A stretch of DNA of 64,000 nt from Phallusia mammillata (lineage: Eukaryota; Chordata; Ascidiacea; Phlebobranchia; Ascidiidae). The translations under genes were made by a program, and so were the position numbers. This document shows, piece after piece, positions 24,702 to 36,479 of this stretch (its first letter is position 1; each line of letters opens with the position of its first letter). Under the pieces are notes generated by a model, which was not told the DNA's origin, ran no database searches, and saw only the letters and a program-made list of their open reading frames with translations. Location of the stretch: assembly GCA_003260075.1 (NCBI GenBank), contig QLIY01000070.1, forward strand, positions 1 to 64,000, given 5' to 3'.

Positions 24702-25362
24702 GAATTTCAAACGGGTGGTTACTCAAGTTTCTATACCTACCGCAGCGCTGTGTACAAGCTCCGGCCAGTGTAAAACAGATAGGGCGTCAGTTCTTAAGAT
24801 CCATGTCTATAGGGTTTTAGATTTAGCAGGAAATAGTGACCTAGGTTTAGGTTTTAAGGATCCAGTACAGCCCGCGTAACGTTGCGGGATAAAGTTTCTA
24901 ATAGCATTAGGGCTTGATTAGGTTAGCTGACTTGTTTTGAAGTAAACCTAACCCGTTAAAAAAATAACTGAACATGTTGTTTGGTTTCAGACCATGAAGT
25001 TTCGACAGACAGAGGTATGGCCAAGGACGCACTGTCAAATAAAACAAACCAAGGCTTTTATAAATATATCAACACACAACAAGGAACATAAAACGGGTAC
25101 AGTTTAAGCATACGCAAAAAAAGGCACAAAATATACTGAAGATAAATCCGAGGTCTAGAGTTCATTTCATCAATGCTTAGCTCGCACTGTTTAATTGCAA
25201 ATACGAATTTGCCGACATTTTCTTCTAATTTGGCACGATTTCATTCCCTTTTGTATCAGTCACCGGCCTAGAAATTAAGCCTCGCGTGCTGTTTTTGCTT
25301 TGCAACTGACAACGAACGTTCCAGTCGCATCGTCGACCAATAGGAGACCAGTATCAACTCAC
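24702..25362. other. Region between the sulfotransferase gene and minus-strand gene M2
   Basis: No supported exon. Further 3' exons and the stop codon of M2 should lie here or beyond, because the exon at 25363 ends in a donor site. I could not place them. Confidence 0.35.
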
Positions 25363-27936
25363 GTGTCTGGATAAAACTGTTGAGTCACCCTCGTCGAAAA
25401 ACGAATGCCGATTGGGCAAAGTTCGCTCAACCAAGTTGGCAATTAGGTCGGTATATGGAGCTTCTGATCCGTCCTGTAGGTAGAATAGTGTGGACAGAAC
25501 AGACTGACCGAGAATGGAGGCCACGGCATCTCGAAATTTGGAAGCAACATTACCACCGCAGTTCATGATCTCACGAAAGAGTTGCAACGATGTTCTGTGT
25601 CCAATAGTGGAAATATTAGATTATTGACTAGGGATTGTGGTTTAAACAAAAGCTAGCTTTTCAAAGTGAAGGAATTGCTTAATATTTATGCGAATAATAA
25701 CTTACACTAAATTAAATGCAAGGCTATACCAGAAACCGTGAAGAACCGTAGTAAGACGTTCTATACTCGCATGACCGTATAAGTGTACTTTAAATATGTT
25801 TTGTAAAAGAATGCAGAATACTTTAATAAACATCTCATGCACATGGTTATGTGATTTGATACTTCAAACTACGGCATATTTTCGCGATCTAATTGGACTT
25901 TTATCAAATATTTTCATCTATATTGTATCAAATAACAAAAGCATTTTTCGTTTAATTCCTAAACTTCTGATTCAAAGCAGCATAACCAGTTGTTACCTTT
26001 CGATTTTAGGGATTAATTTCCATCACCGTGTTCTGTCAACACCGTAAATGCACCTTTTGCACCTGTTACAATTTTACACCCACCTTTTAAGTAACACCTC
26101 CTCCGGGGGAAGAACCAGTTTTAGCGGTTTGTGGTTCAAACTGGCCATCCGACATAGGCTGCTGTTCTGGTAACACTCGCTTTGTACCTCGGCGATTTTC
26201 TTGTCAACCGTAGAACATTCGCGACCCCAACTTGCAAAGTTTGATTTGATTTGGTTCGCCTTGCAGAGGAGAGATTTCTTGATAAAACGCTTTCCCTGTA
26301 AATTTCATAAAGGTGTTCAGATTTTTGTCTTTCGAAAAAAGAAATTTGCGAAAACATGTTCAAGCATCCAATGAAAGTAATGTAAAAAATACACGAATGT
26401 GTCGTTTGGCGTTGAACTTTTATTCCAATTTTGTTGATTAGATTTCTCACAACGAAGCGAACAGCATAAATTGGACAACAAACGCATAATTTTTACTACA
26501 ACGCTGTTTTAAAAGTTATCAAGCCCGTCTACACAAGAAATCTGAAGTATAGCTGCAAATTTATAAAAACGAATAATTTGATGAGCAGCAACAGTAATTT
26601 GGACAACGTTTCTACAGATCAGGATGATTGACAATACATGACGCTTGCCGCCGATCAGGTGCAACCTTGGCTCCAAGTAGCCGACGGCTGACGCTCAGAT
26701 TTCAGAACTGATCGGATTAACGTCAAACAGTTATACTTGCGACAAAATGGAGAAGATCAATCGGATCATGATAGGCCGGGATTAAAGTGGCGGCGCGTTG
26801 AACTCAGTGCCACAGATCCGAAGTCCCCCCCCCCCTTGCCGCCGATCAGGTGCAACCTTGGCTCCAAGTAGCCGACGGCTGACGCTCAGATTTCAGAACT
26901 GATCGGATTAACGTCAAACAGTTATACTTGCGACAAAATGGAGAAGATCAATCGGATCATGATAGGCCGGGATTAAAGTGGCGGCGCGTTGAACTCGGTG
27001 CCACAGATCCGAAGCCCAGGTTGTGCCAGAAGCGTAAACGCTGCGCCCGAGTTGGTGTGTTTACGCGACACGATTTAACAAGCATCGGTCACACAGCGCT
27101 TAGCCCACTGACTGCGTGCGGGTGACGATTGGAACGCGCCGCTGACCTTTGTCGAGCGTAGAGTATACGCCCTTGCAAAGCAAACGTCGCCGTTTACGCA
27201 CTTAGGTACACAACTGCATTTGACCGAATTCTAAGAATCGTAAACTCTGAAAAGGGATTTTATGAGGCTGTAGGCAAAGTTTGCAAGCAGAAGGCAGTCC
27301 AATGCGAAGTTGTACCCATTATTAACATCCGGCACAGTATCACCTGTTTTTTTCGCACTGTAAGTGATTCCAACGCGATAAACAATGCCGCAGGTGGTAA
27401 ATGCGGACAAAGAACAGGAAAAACACTACTTTGTGACTTAATGTATTCACAACATTGACCTCTCCATGGTACAGGAGAGCACATGACACAGGCTGACTCG
27501 TCACGGTTTCGTGTGGTCTTTTTTCAACGCGCAGGTCTGTTGCCTGTCTACCGTCCCATGTCTGTCTTATGTTCCACCAGGTCTACTCCCGGCGCTTACG
27601 CTATGTGCGGTCTCCAGTCGGCCTTACGGTACAAACTCTTTTGAATTAGGGCGATATCCTCGGTTATTCGCGAGACCAACGTGATGCATCGGCTTATTTC
27701 GCGAACGGAGGTGCTGTTTGACATCTTCCTTGAGTGTGTCAAACACGCGGCGCTCCCCCTAGAATTCCAGCTCAGCATCTCGGACGCTACGTGACGCGGT
27801 GTGCAGACGCCGCTACTGAAAATAACGAGATGCCATATACGAAGATCTGACTTACGTGCTTGGTGAAAGAATCGGCGAGGCTGGTGAACTTGTAGCAGAG
27901 GTTGGCTAGCTCGCCGAACTTGCACCGTTTTGCCTT
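25363..27936 (-). CDS. Unidentified minus-strand gene M2, partial
   Basis: Three exons are well supported. 27856-27936 (27 codons, phase 0 at both ends) reads KFGELANLCYKFTSLADSF in its centre. 26084-26295 starts in phase 0 after TTTACAG and ends two bases into a codon at AAAAG/GTGGGT. 25363-25594 completes that codon exactly, then reads LFREIMNCGGNVASKFRDAV and ERTLPNRHSFFDEGDSTVL before a GTGAGT donor. A possible intervening exon begins after an acceptor near 27763 (ERRVFDTLKEDVKQHL). The product looks helical and soluble. I do not recognise the family; a BAR-like helical domain is one guess for the 27.9 kb exon, without proof. Start, end and exon number are unknown. Confidence 0.5.
26644..27014 (+). 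repeat. Direct duplication joined by C11 at 26825-26835 (seam 6)
   Basis: About 180 bases beginning CTTGCCGCCGATCAGGTGCA occur on both sides, with about one substitution. It lies between the 26.2 and 27.9 kb exons of M2, so it does not touch a supported exon. Confidence 0.92.
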
Positions 27937-27939
27937 CTG

Positions 27940-29532
27940 TAAACATTTGAAGGTGTCGCATCCCACTGGGTTGCTTGTCGATAAACATTTACCTATTGAT
28001 CCTGCAAATAGACATGTTGTTAAGTGAAACCCAATAAAACCGATGTTCTAACAGTTTAGCAACTCGTGGAAGATTTATAGTAATTATAGCCAAGGTAGTG
28101 TATGTATATGTACAGCTGGTAAATCCAAGCGGCGCTTGTTTTCGTTTCGAACTCCATGCAGAAAACATTAGCAATAATCGAAATTAAGGAGGCGTGTTTT
28201 CGGTCAAGAAGTCGTTCAGTCCATAAAGTGTATTCCATAACAAGGAAACCAAAAGGGTTTATAAACCCAGGTGAAGAAACCTTGCGTATATATACAAAGA
28301 CCCTTGTTATGTTCGTGGCAACGGGCAGTAGGTTTGTATAGCGCCACGCATTTTCGCAGGAGACTTGCAACCAGCGCGTGCCCACCGCGGCATGTCATTC
28401 AACGTTGATTTGTTGGGTCGGGGCTGTGACCAATTTGTACGTTGATGTCAGTCCCAGGTTAGTTGCTGACGTGTGCTGGCGTTGAGCGGCGTCTGGCCCG
28501 CCCGCTTCTAGGCACAACGAGTCCCACGGGGATATGTTGAACAAGCGATCTCTGTAATCTTCATTTTTTAGGAGAATTAACGGCTTGATCGTGTCGCCAA
28601 CAGCCCAGCACAAAAGTGAATTCCGCGCGTTTGCCCGCCTTCAAAATTTACACCAACAACAAGTGCAACTTCTCATCAAAGGCCGCTAGAGGTTACAATT
28701 ACGGATTGCACCTAATTGATCGCAAAACCTCTTTGATTTCGTGAGTTTGTTTAAAACCTTCGCTATAGAAATCGCAAACGGGGTCAAAGGGGGTCATCTT
28801 GGCCTTGCTGTCCCAAGAGAAATGCAACTCCAAAAGGGGTGTTGCTACTTGTTGTGTCCACGCCTTTGTTATTGCCTTACATGGGCTATGTTAGCACCAG
28901 ACGGTCGTAGAACGGCCGGGCACATTTGAAATGTCCGCCTGTCATGTGATTTTAACATACACTGTGGCTGTACTGAACAAGGAGACACGCCCAATTTCTT
29001 GTATCTTGTCACACAAATAGGAAACTGGGGCCCGTTATTACAATCCCGATTTCAAGTGTAACCAGCAATTTACAGGCGTTTAGCTTAAGGATTGACTGAG
29101 ATAATGCGGTGCCATAACCACCGGGATTACAGTCGCATTGACAGTGAGCGATGTTGATTTATGTTCGTGTGGAAAGCCACTTGATTTTTGCACATAGGAA
29201 ACCGAGTTTTACCGTATCGCGTCATTGTCTAAACGTATGTTTAATGACTCATGGTCTTGATCCGTGCAAATAGGCAACATGCGAAAACAATTGACCACAA
29301 GGGGTATGCCAAGGGTTTCGCAGATTAATTGGGCTCACGTGAAAAGCGCCATGGTTGCATTCATCCCTCGGGTCTGCAGCCGCAAAACAGAATGCAACAA
29401 CGTTTCCGTAATTTTGACACCAGGGTGTGCAAAATGCCGATGTATCTCGTGTTAAGATTTTAAATATTTTATTCATTTGGGGAAGGGTTTGCTGAAGGAT
29501 TAGAAACGTATACGTAATCATATGGAACAACT
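27940..29532. other. Unresolved region between minus-strand exon groups
   Basis: Two open segments on the minus strand have acceptor-like starts: about 28404-28578 (RLFNISPWDSLCLEAGG) and about 29333-29505 (FAAADPRDECNHGAFH, before a GTGAGC donor). Neither links in phase to a neighbour, so I do not call them exons. The rest shows nothing recognisable. Confidence 0.3.
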
Positions 29533-29538
29533 TTTATT
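29533..29538 (-). terminator. Polyadenylation signal of gene M1
   Basis: TTTATT on the plus strand, that is AATAAA on the minus strand, about 200 bases after the M1 stop codon. Confidence 0.4.
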
Positions 29539-29730
29539 TTTAATAGAGTCTCTTGCAAATAAAACAAAGGACTGCGAAGAGTCAGGGTCATTAATTCATG
29601 ACTGCAGGAAACGTCCAAGTGAAAACAGCGACTGATTTAGTGTTTTCACTTATGCTTAATGCCACAAAATCTGACAAAAACACGTCAATCGATCATGACA
29701 GTAAACTTACTTAGTTGTTTCTTTGTCATC

Positions 29731-29989
29731 TTATTTCCAGCGGCTTCGGAGAAGCTGTTGTTCAGTGTCATGCAAATAACCAACAAAGTCATGCAGGTTA
29801 GGGTTAAGGAGATCGAAAAGGCTCTCATCGTCTTCGTTTCGCTGTAGCGACCAACGTCGTCCAAATATTTTGCTGTTATTCAACGATTGACTTACACCTT
29901 GCGATCTTGCGGCGACAACCGCGGCGTGAAGATTAGACGTGAAAGCTGACGATGCGGTTGGTTTCGATTTCAATTGTTGATGCACGCTC
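29731..29989 (-). CDS. Unidentified minus-strand gene M1, last two exons
   Basis: Exon 29896-29989 (HQQLKSKPTASSAF, Ser/Ala-rich, needing two bases from an upstream exon) ends at GGT/GTAAGT. A 54-base intron leads in phase to exon 29731-29841, which reads RNEDDESLFDLLNPNLHDF and ends in TAA at 29731-29733. A reverse-strand AATAAA at 29533-29538 follows about 200 bases downstream. The upstream part is unresolved in 30-36 kb. I do not recognise the protein. It could be the end of a gene starting near 35.6 kb, or the stop could lie in an alternative isoform of a gene that includes M2. Confidence 0.45.
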
Positions 29990-32900
29990 CTTAACCAAAA
30001 AGAAAGCGGGTTATTGCAACCTTACGCCCTTAGTACTCGATCGAACATTGCTAAATACCTGCAATCGTTACTCAAAGCGTGGGAAGTGCTTCACCAAGGC
30101 AAACCCAGTCCAATAGCAAGGTGTGTAACTTTGACCCGAGTACAGGTGTCTTGTCAGTGCCAGTCCCAAATCGCCTTTGTCCTCGCCTCGATTTGCGCTT
30201 AAGCAGATAAGCCGAGGCACATTTGTCGTGAAAATCAAGCCGGTTTGTCAGGCTGTCGGAATTTCAACAACAAAAGGCAATTTTAGGTTACTGCTGAAAC
30301 CATGAGTTTCCTAAACCCATACCATGCGTGTTGCGCTTGGTTGCAACTGTATGCACGCACTGTCAAATGCCATAAACGTAGCTGCATTAACTGCACTGTG
30401 ATAAATTCAGCGAGTTACAACACGCTTGTCAAACTATTGACTTTCAATACCTCAATCGCTTTCAAAACAGAATTTACGATATGTTTATGTGCGATTAGGC
30501 TAAGACGCACAAACAAAAACGATTTTGCTGCGATCGGCGCCACCGAGCCTTTGGTATGCGCTTTGCGTAATAACTGCTTCTTGGCGATACCTTGAATTGC
30601 TGATTATTGCAAATTGACTCTTCAAAAACTTTAAAACACTGCACTGTAGCCTTTGCGATTTCCTTTTGCGATTTGAAACGTTCAATAAGTCCGAGAAATC
30701 TACGTTCTCTACCGCCGTCTGTGTGACAAGTCAGCCAATCTGTACTGGCGTTGTATATGTAACCGCCCGAGGAATCCTTGTTCGGACTTGGGAATTGGCC
30801 CGCGCAAAAAAAGGCAGTCCCGATGTTACGTCACGCCCGTCGGCAGGGCTTTGCATTAGCCGGGCTGACAAATTAATTTGCGGTCTTGTATTCGATCGTC
30901 GTTCAAGCTGTACACGATGTTACGCCTGGGGTATAAGATATTGTTAATTTCAAGGCAACCTAAAGCTAATCTTGCATTGTATGGGGTAGCAGCTAGAACG
31001 GAAACATTTTTTAGTTTCCAGCGTCGCCTGGGTGACGTACAATGCCGTCGCGTGCCACGACGCGGGCCGCCTTGTGTTTGATCATTGCGATAACGGCGCA
31101 GTTGATTGGGTGTCCCCGCAGACTTTGTTTGGAAAACCTTTGAACATTCCAGTGAATGTTCATGGACTCCGGCCCTCTATTACAGAAATCGAGCTCATCA
31201 CGGCGGTCGTTCTTCGCGAGGAGTAAGTGTCGACCGATCGTGTTGCCGGCGCGCCCCTACAACTCGCCCAAAAATGGACAGAAAACCAGTAGTTGGACAG
31301 CAGTTATGTGGAGTGGCGTTTACCCAATAAGTTCATTTGCAGGTTGACCGGCATAGGCGGGGCCGTACCGCCGGCTTGGATTACATTCTGTGAAGACACG
31401 TTCCCCCACTTCAATGCACGCGACGGCTTAACCCGCTGATGAATGTTTCGCGGGGCGTCGGTGGCATGGCGTCAGTTGGACAGCACTCATCACCTTCTGC
31501 ATCTCCGCGAAGAAAGGCACCGGCTAGGCGAATTCCTTGCGTGCTGAAGGCGTGTTTGTTGACTTTGGTTGCAGACGATTTTTTACAAATATCTAGGCTA
31601 CACGCTTTCGGATATGAGCCTTCACAAAAAGGTAAATTCCGGAAAACAGACCCTCTGTTTGGTATTTGAGCATCGTAACCTTCAAAGGAGTCGAATTTAA
31701 CAATTGTTATGACAACGCTGTTGGAATCGCATCGTTTATATACCGATGACGTTATTGTGTTCTATTTTTCGCGCCGCAGTGACGCACCTGGCTCGAAAAA
31801 CCTGTGTGCGCTTTTGTTAAAGGAATTGTTGACAAACTACGTGAACAATACACGGCTATGTAAAAATTCGTGCTTGTATCATCTGAAACGTTGGCCGCTT
31901 GTTAATTGCCGCAGAATGCCGTCGGGATCGCGTTGAAGTGGTCAAAGCGCCCGACCGCCAGGTCATCCCACTCGTAGTGTCAATGCTGTAAGAATGGCCT
32001 TTTTGAAGGTGCGCGACATGCCTTGCTCGACAAACGAACCTTCTGCCCACCAACGCCCATCACCGGGCACTCTGCACATGAAACAAGAGACTTTGTGTCT
32101 CTTTCCGACGTTCTGTCTAAACCTCGCGCACAATGCACCCATGTATGACGTTAAACATGGCCCGGTTCGGAGCGCGCGTGCCGACCCTGTGTACATTTGT
32201 ACCCCCAGTGTCACGGTAAAATGTGGTCGGCAAAACAATAGCCTGCGACATAAAAGGAGTGGGGCAGAGAAAAGTAAGCACGCTCCGACCAAATTTACCA
32301 TCAAGGTCCCACGACCGTATCGCTATGACGTACGAATGCTATTAGTACAAGTTCACATGCAGATCTCGGGAGATAGGACAGCACTACGGAAAGCATAATA
32401 CGTGGATATACAAGCGCCCGGCCTCGGCACCTGGCACCAAGCAGACCGCAATTGAGAGCTTCCTGTTTTGTTTGCACTTTAAAAACTATGCACACGTCCG
32501 CAAAGAGTCATCACCTGCAGAATATACATAAGATGTCATTCATGCTGACAGGGCGTGCGTGATGTCATGCCTATAGACTCTTGTTCGAAAAGCGGCGGTT
32601 TAAAAAACGAAGAGAGAGGGGAACTTTACAAGACCACACGCGGATGGAAATGGCTTATAGATTTATGCTCCTCAAGGCGTCGACCTCAATACAGTTTAAA
32701 AAGTTCCTGCCAGTGACACGATACAGCATTAGCGCATAGGGGGAGAAGGGTGTTATGCCCGGAACAGGGTCAATGAGTCAAACGAACCCCACCTAGAACA
32801 CCTTTGCACGACCCGGGGGACTTGACATAGGAGATAAGATACAGACTCTAGCTGCCGATAGTAGGTACGTTATCGAACACATTACACACGGCTTGGGCAA

Positions 32901-35900
32901 ACAGAAGCGTCGTAAATTCAAGTCCGGCCGAATATTTCCCAGTTCCTCCTTTCGTAAGCCAACATCGCGTGCATACCTTTGGCTCTATCCCGATCACTGG
33001 GATAAACCGTGATAAAAAACAGCCCTAATTCGGGCACGTACACATCTCGGAAAACATATCGAGATAAAGTAACGACAGGACAAAGTTTAAGTATCGAAAA
33101 GCAAACTTTGAAAAATGTTTAATCAAGGCTTTAAGTCGTTAGCAAACTCGTTGTTTTTGCTTTTGATGCTGTGTTTCTCATAGCTAGCGTTTTTGATTGA
33201 CGTAACCCACATCTTGTTTTTTGGGGGGCAACATTCGGTTATTTTTAGAGTGGCCGAGTTCACCAGACTAGGAAACCGGGCTTGAGGATTTCGTGCCGTC
33301 TTTAATGTAGAGGAGCGGTGATTATAATACATTTCGTTCACTACCAAATTTACCCACAAAACACAATTTCCACGGAAAGCAAATTAAAGCGTATGCTTTG
33401 ATGGTCCTGAAAGTCGTTTTCAATAACGTTTCTGAGAACTAGCTTTAACGATACAAAATGGTGGCGGAAAAGACACGACATGTAACTTCGCTCAAATCAC
33501 GACGGGAAATCATGAGCGGAAGAGTTCTGTTTTCGTCGTGATTCAAAACAAAAACGCCCCGGGAAAAGGTAACGAACGGGGAAACACCTGCATCTCCACG
33601 AGCAGACAAAACACGACTTTGATGTTCTCGCTCACGATGTAGTTTATTGCTGGATTTCATGGAAACTCTGGGAGGGGTTGTTTGTTGTTGGGCACACGAC
33701 TGCGAATTCCATTGGTTACCACAAAGTTAATATTATAGGCATTGCAATGCAAAAATGTCATTATTGTGACGTTTCCGCGTTGTTGAGTACTCTTGGATTT
33801 TGATTTATTGCATCTGAAAACGCGGTCAATTACTGAGTATCAACGACAGGGTGCAGGTCACATCGTTTTATCACTGAGTGAGACCTCGGCAAACACAGGT
33901 GCAACATTAGCCACTCGCCGTGTGAGCGTCGCAAGGGTGGGGCTCGCAGCCCTTGCAAGAGCGCACGCGATACCACGGGATGTCGGTGCCTCCTTCAAAG
34001 GCGTGTTTTTCCGGGCGTCGTAAACCCGAGAAGCATCTCCAGCATTCCAAGGTCGTTCACATCTGGAACAAAGCGTTACGGCGACGCAGCCTGTTTGCAA
34101 AGCGGACCTCTTTCAAACAAACAACCCCGTAGATCGCGAGAAGCACATCTCCTGTGCGCTTGGCAAAAGAACAGGTGCAGACCGAAAACCAGCGACTGAC
34201 AAACACTGGAAATGTTTGTTGGTGGGTAGAAGCAAAACATGTGGTAGCGCTGTGAAGTAAATCAAACCCGAAGTCTCTCTCGCGAACTGCGGCGACGTGA
34301 CGTGGCAAGTGTGCACACCTGTCGATCGTCATTTACGTCAACTACGTCACGAAGGCAAATACCTAAAAGTGCTATATGAAACGTCACGCCGGCAGGCCCT
34401 CGACCCAAAATAACGCGACCCCGACATAATTACAGAGGCCAGGAGAGACTTGCTTCAGTCGATCGTTAAAATCGGGTCTTCGCTGAGCCAAAAATAGATT
34501 TGGAAAACATGGGAATAAAGATGGTCTGCTCGCATTGCCTGAATTCCACAAGTCTGCGGCCACGCCAAGAGTTATGATGTATGGATTGACTCCAGTGTTC
34601 CACTAATATTGCTCGCAACGGGAGAAGACCGAAAACACGAAGATATTTAACCCGCGGCTTCTTTAGGCAACGCTATGTGTTTTGTCTGTGAAAATGCCTT
34701 TCCACGCAAGAAATATAAACACGTCTGCCCAAACAAGCTGATGCAACTTATTTACTAAGCGCCGCAATGCTATGGGAGTGCATAAAAACATAGTTATCAA
34801 AACAGACAATATTAAAGCTTCAGAAATACCATCTATTTTCTTTGGAGCAAAAATTGAAAATTAGGATTTACATGCGTCAAAGTTGTTTAAAACAATATCA
34901 CTGCTGTTTAGATAGCTGCTGATTTAGTTTGCAGGTGTTGACTTTGGCATGTATTTTTTGTAAATTTTCGATTGAAATTCTAGTGCCAATCAAACTTCCA
35001 AGCGCTGTCATTATAAGCTTTCTTACGAAGAAGAGCGGGTTAACAAAAACTTGAAACCCGTTTAACTTGAAGCAGTAGCTGCATTTTTGTTTGTTGCAAA
35101 ACTGACAAAAATGTAATTTCGTTTTGGATTCCATTAGGTTTTGGGTCAAAACGCTGAGAAATAGACACTGCAAAAAAGTGCTAAATTGTTTGTGGCAGTT
35201 TTGAAGAAAGTTAACATATTGTTAACCGCACACAATTCGGTTCCACTATCTCCAAAACTCAAGCAAGTAACCGGAAAATGGGCGTTGAACCGCTATCGAA
35301 TAAACAATAACACTTAACATTGTGCGGTCATTTGCCTCACCCAAATCGGTAGGTTTACAATCACGCAAACCGTTACCAGTCTCTATATAGCAAGCACAGC
35401 TACCTCAGATTTTTCGAGATTTGAATACAGATTAGATTTGTATTTGCTTCGCCTGGGCGAAAATGATTAGTCGGGCGCCGCCATTGAACTGATACAACAG
35501 TAAACATTTTGCGACTGACGCCGGAGATCGCCTTACCGCGCCCGTCAAGCTCATGGATGCCTGTTTATTGACGAAACAAGCCCGTCCCGCCGCCATCAGA
35601 CGGTAAGTTGCTTCTCTAATCTGATTATCGTTTATGTCGCGAGCAAATTAATGTCGACCAACATGGAGCCGGTTGCAGGTATTGCGTGACAATCCTCTGG
35701 CAAATAGTCAAAAGCAATCCGGGAATTTTCAGGCGGTGCAAGGTGAAGACCAACACACAAAGCCGTTTCTCCTGCTTTCTCACCGACCCAGGGTTCGTTT
35801 CCCGGTCGCTTCAATCCATCTGCTTTATTGGTTTAGGTTTTCTTATGCTGTCGCTAATGATTGGCTGTAGTTAAAAAAATACATCCCGACATACATGGAC

Positions 35901-36151
35901 AACATGTGCTTGGGCAGTGTATATTTAGCGTTTTCCGGCAGTGGCAGTCATCAAACTTCAAATAAACGGTCGTAAAATTTCGCACGCCCTTGTTTTGGGG
36001 TTTGGGACGACAGAACAGCGCTTGCCAACGCTAATATTTCCGTCCAAACAGCAGTTTCATTGGCGGGCGGCGAAAATACGCAAGTACCGAAAGAATGTCA
36101 CCCAAGGTGATAAAAACGAAAATACGCAAACCCTGCGTGACTGTTCGGGAA
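29990..36151. other. CpG-rich region with unresolved gene content
   Basis: Short open frames are frequent on both strands, as expected of GC-richer sequence. Possible minus-strand exons: 35537-35596 (starts ATG, reads MAAGRACFVNKQ, ends at GCG/GTAAGG), about 35060-35157 (RFDPKPNGIQNE) and 32123-32242 (AIVLPTTFYRDTGGTN, phase 0 at both ends). A competing plus-strand first exon, 35553-35602 (MDACLLTKQARPAAIR), ends at ACG/GTAAGT. None is linked to a complete gene. No RNA gene or mobile element is evident. Confidence 0.3.
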
Positions 36152-36157
36152 TTTATT
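36152..36157 (-). terminator. BRD8: Polyadenylation signal of BRD8
   Basis: TTTATT on the plus strand (AATAAA on the minus strand) about 320 bases after the predicted BRD8 stop codon. Confidence 0.4.
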
Positions 36158-36479
36158 GGCGCACGTTTACTGTGTTGACAGGGTGAGGTGTGAATAAGAG
36201 TGCGCGCCCTCGTTAAATCAAACGACGCCCCCACATCGTCAGGGCCTCAACCCCACGTTCCCACCCATCCCAGAATTGAAGTTCGGCGTCACATTGAAGG
36301 TTGCGCAAATATCATCAGTGGCAGTGACATCCAACATCTAAGGTTTCTCTTCAGGACTGGGATTTTACGACTAACGTGGTCTCGGCGCGCCAACTCGTCG
36401 CCATAGCGACCGCAGGGGCATGTTTAATCCGTGCCGAAACCGATTAGTTCTGCACGTCGAATTTTGCGTGCACTGTGGC

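Noticed and set aside
31963-32398. Overlapping frames of 113 and 134 codons on opposite strands
   Set aside because: Neither resembles a protein family. The only plausible coding piece here is the short 32123-32242 segment in another frame, and that is unlinked.
35741-35815. tRNA-like B box (GGGTTCGTTTCCCGG)
   Set aside because: No matching A box, D arm, anticodon arm or acceptor stem can be folded around it.
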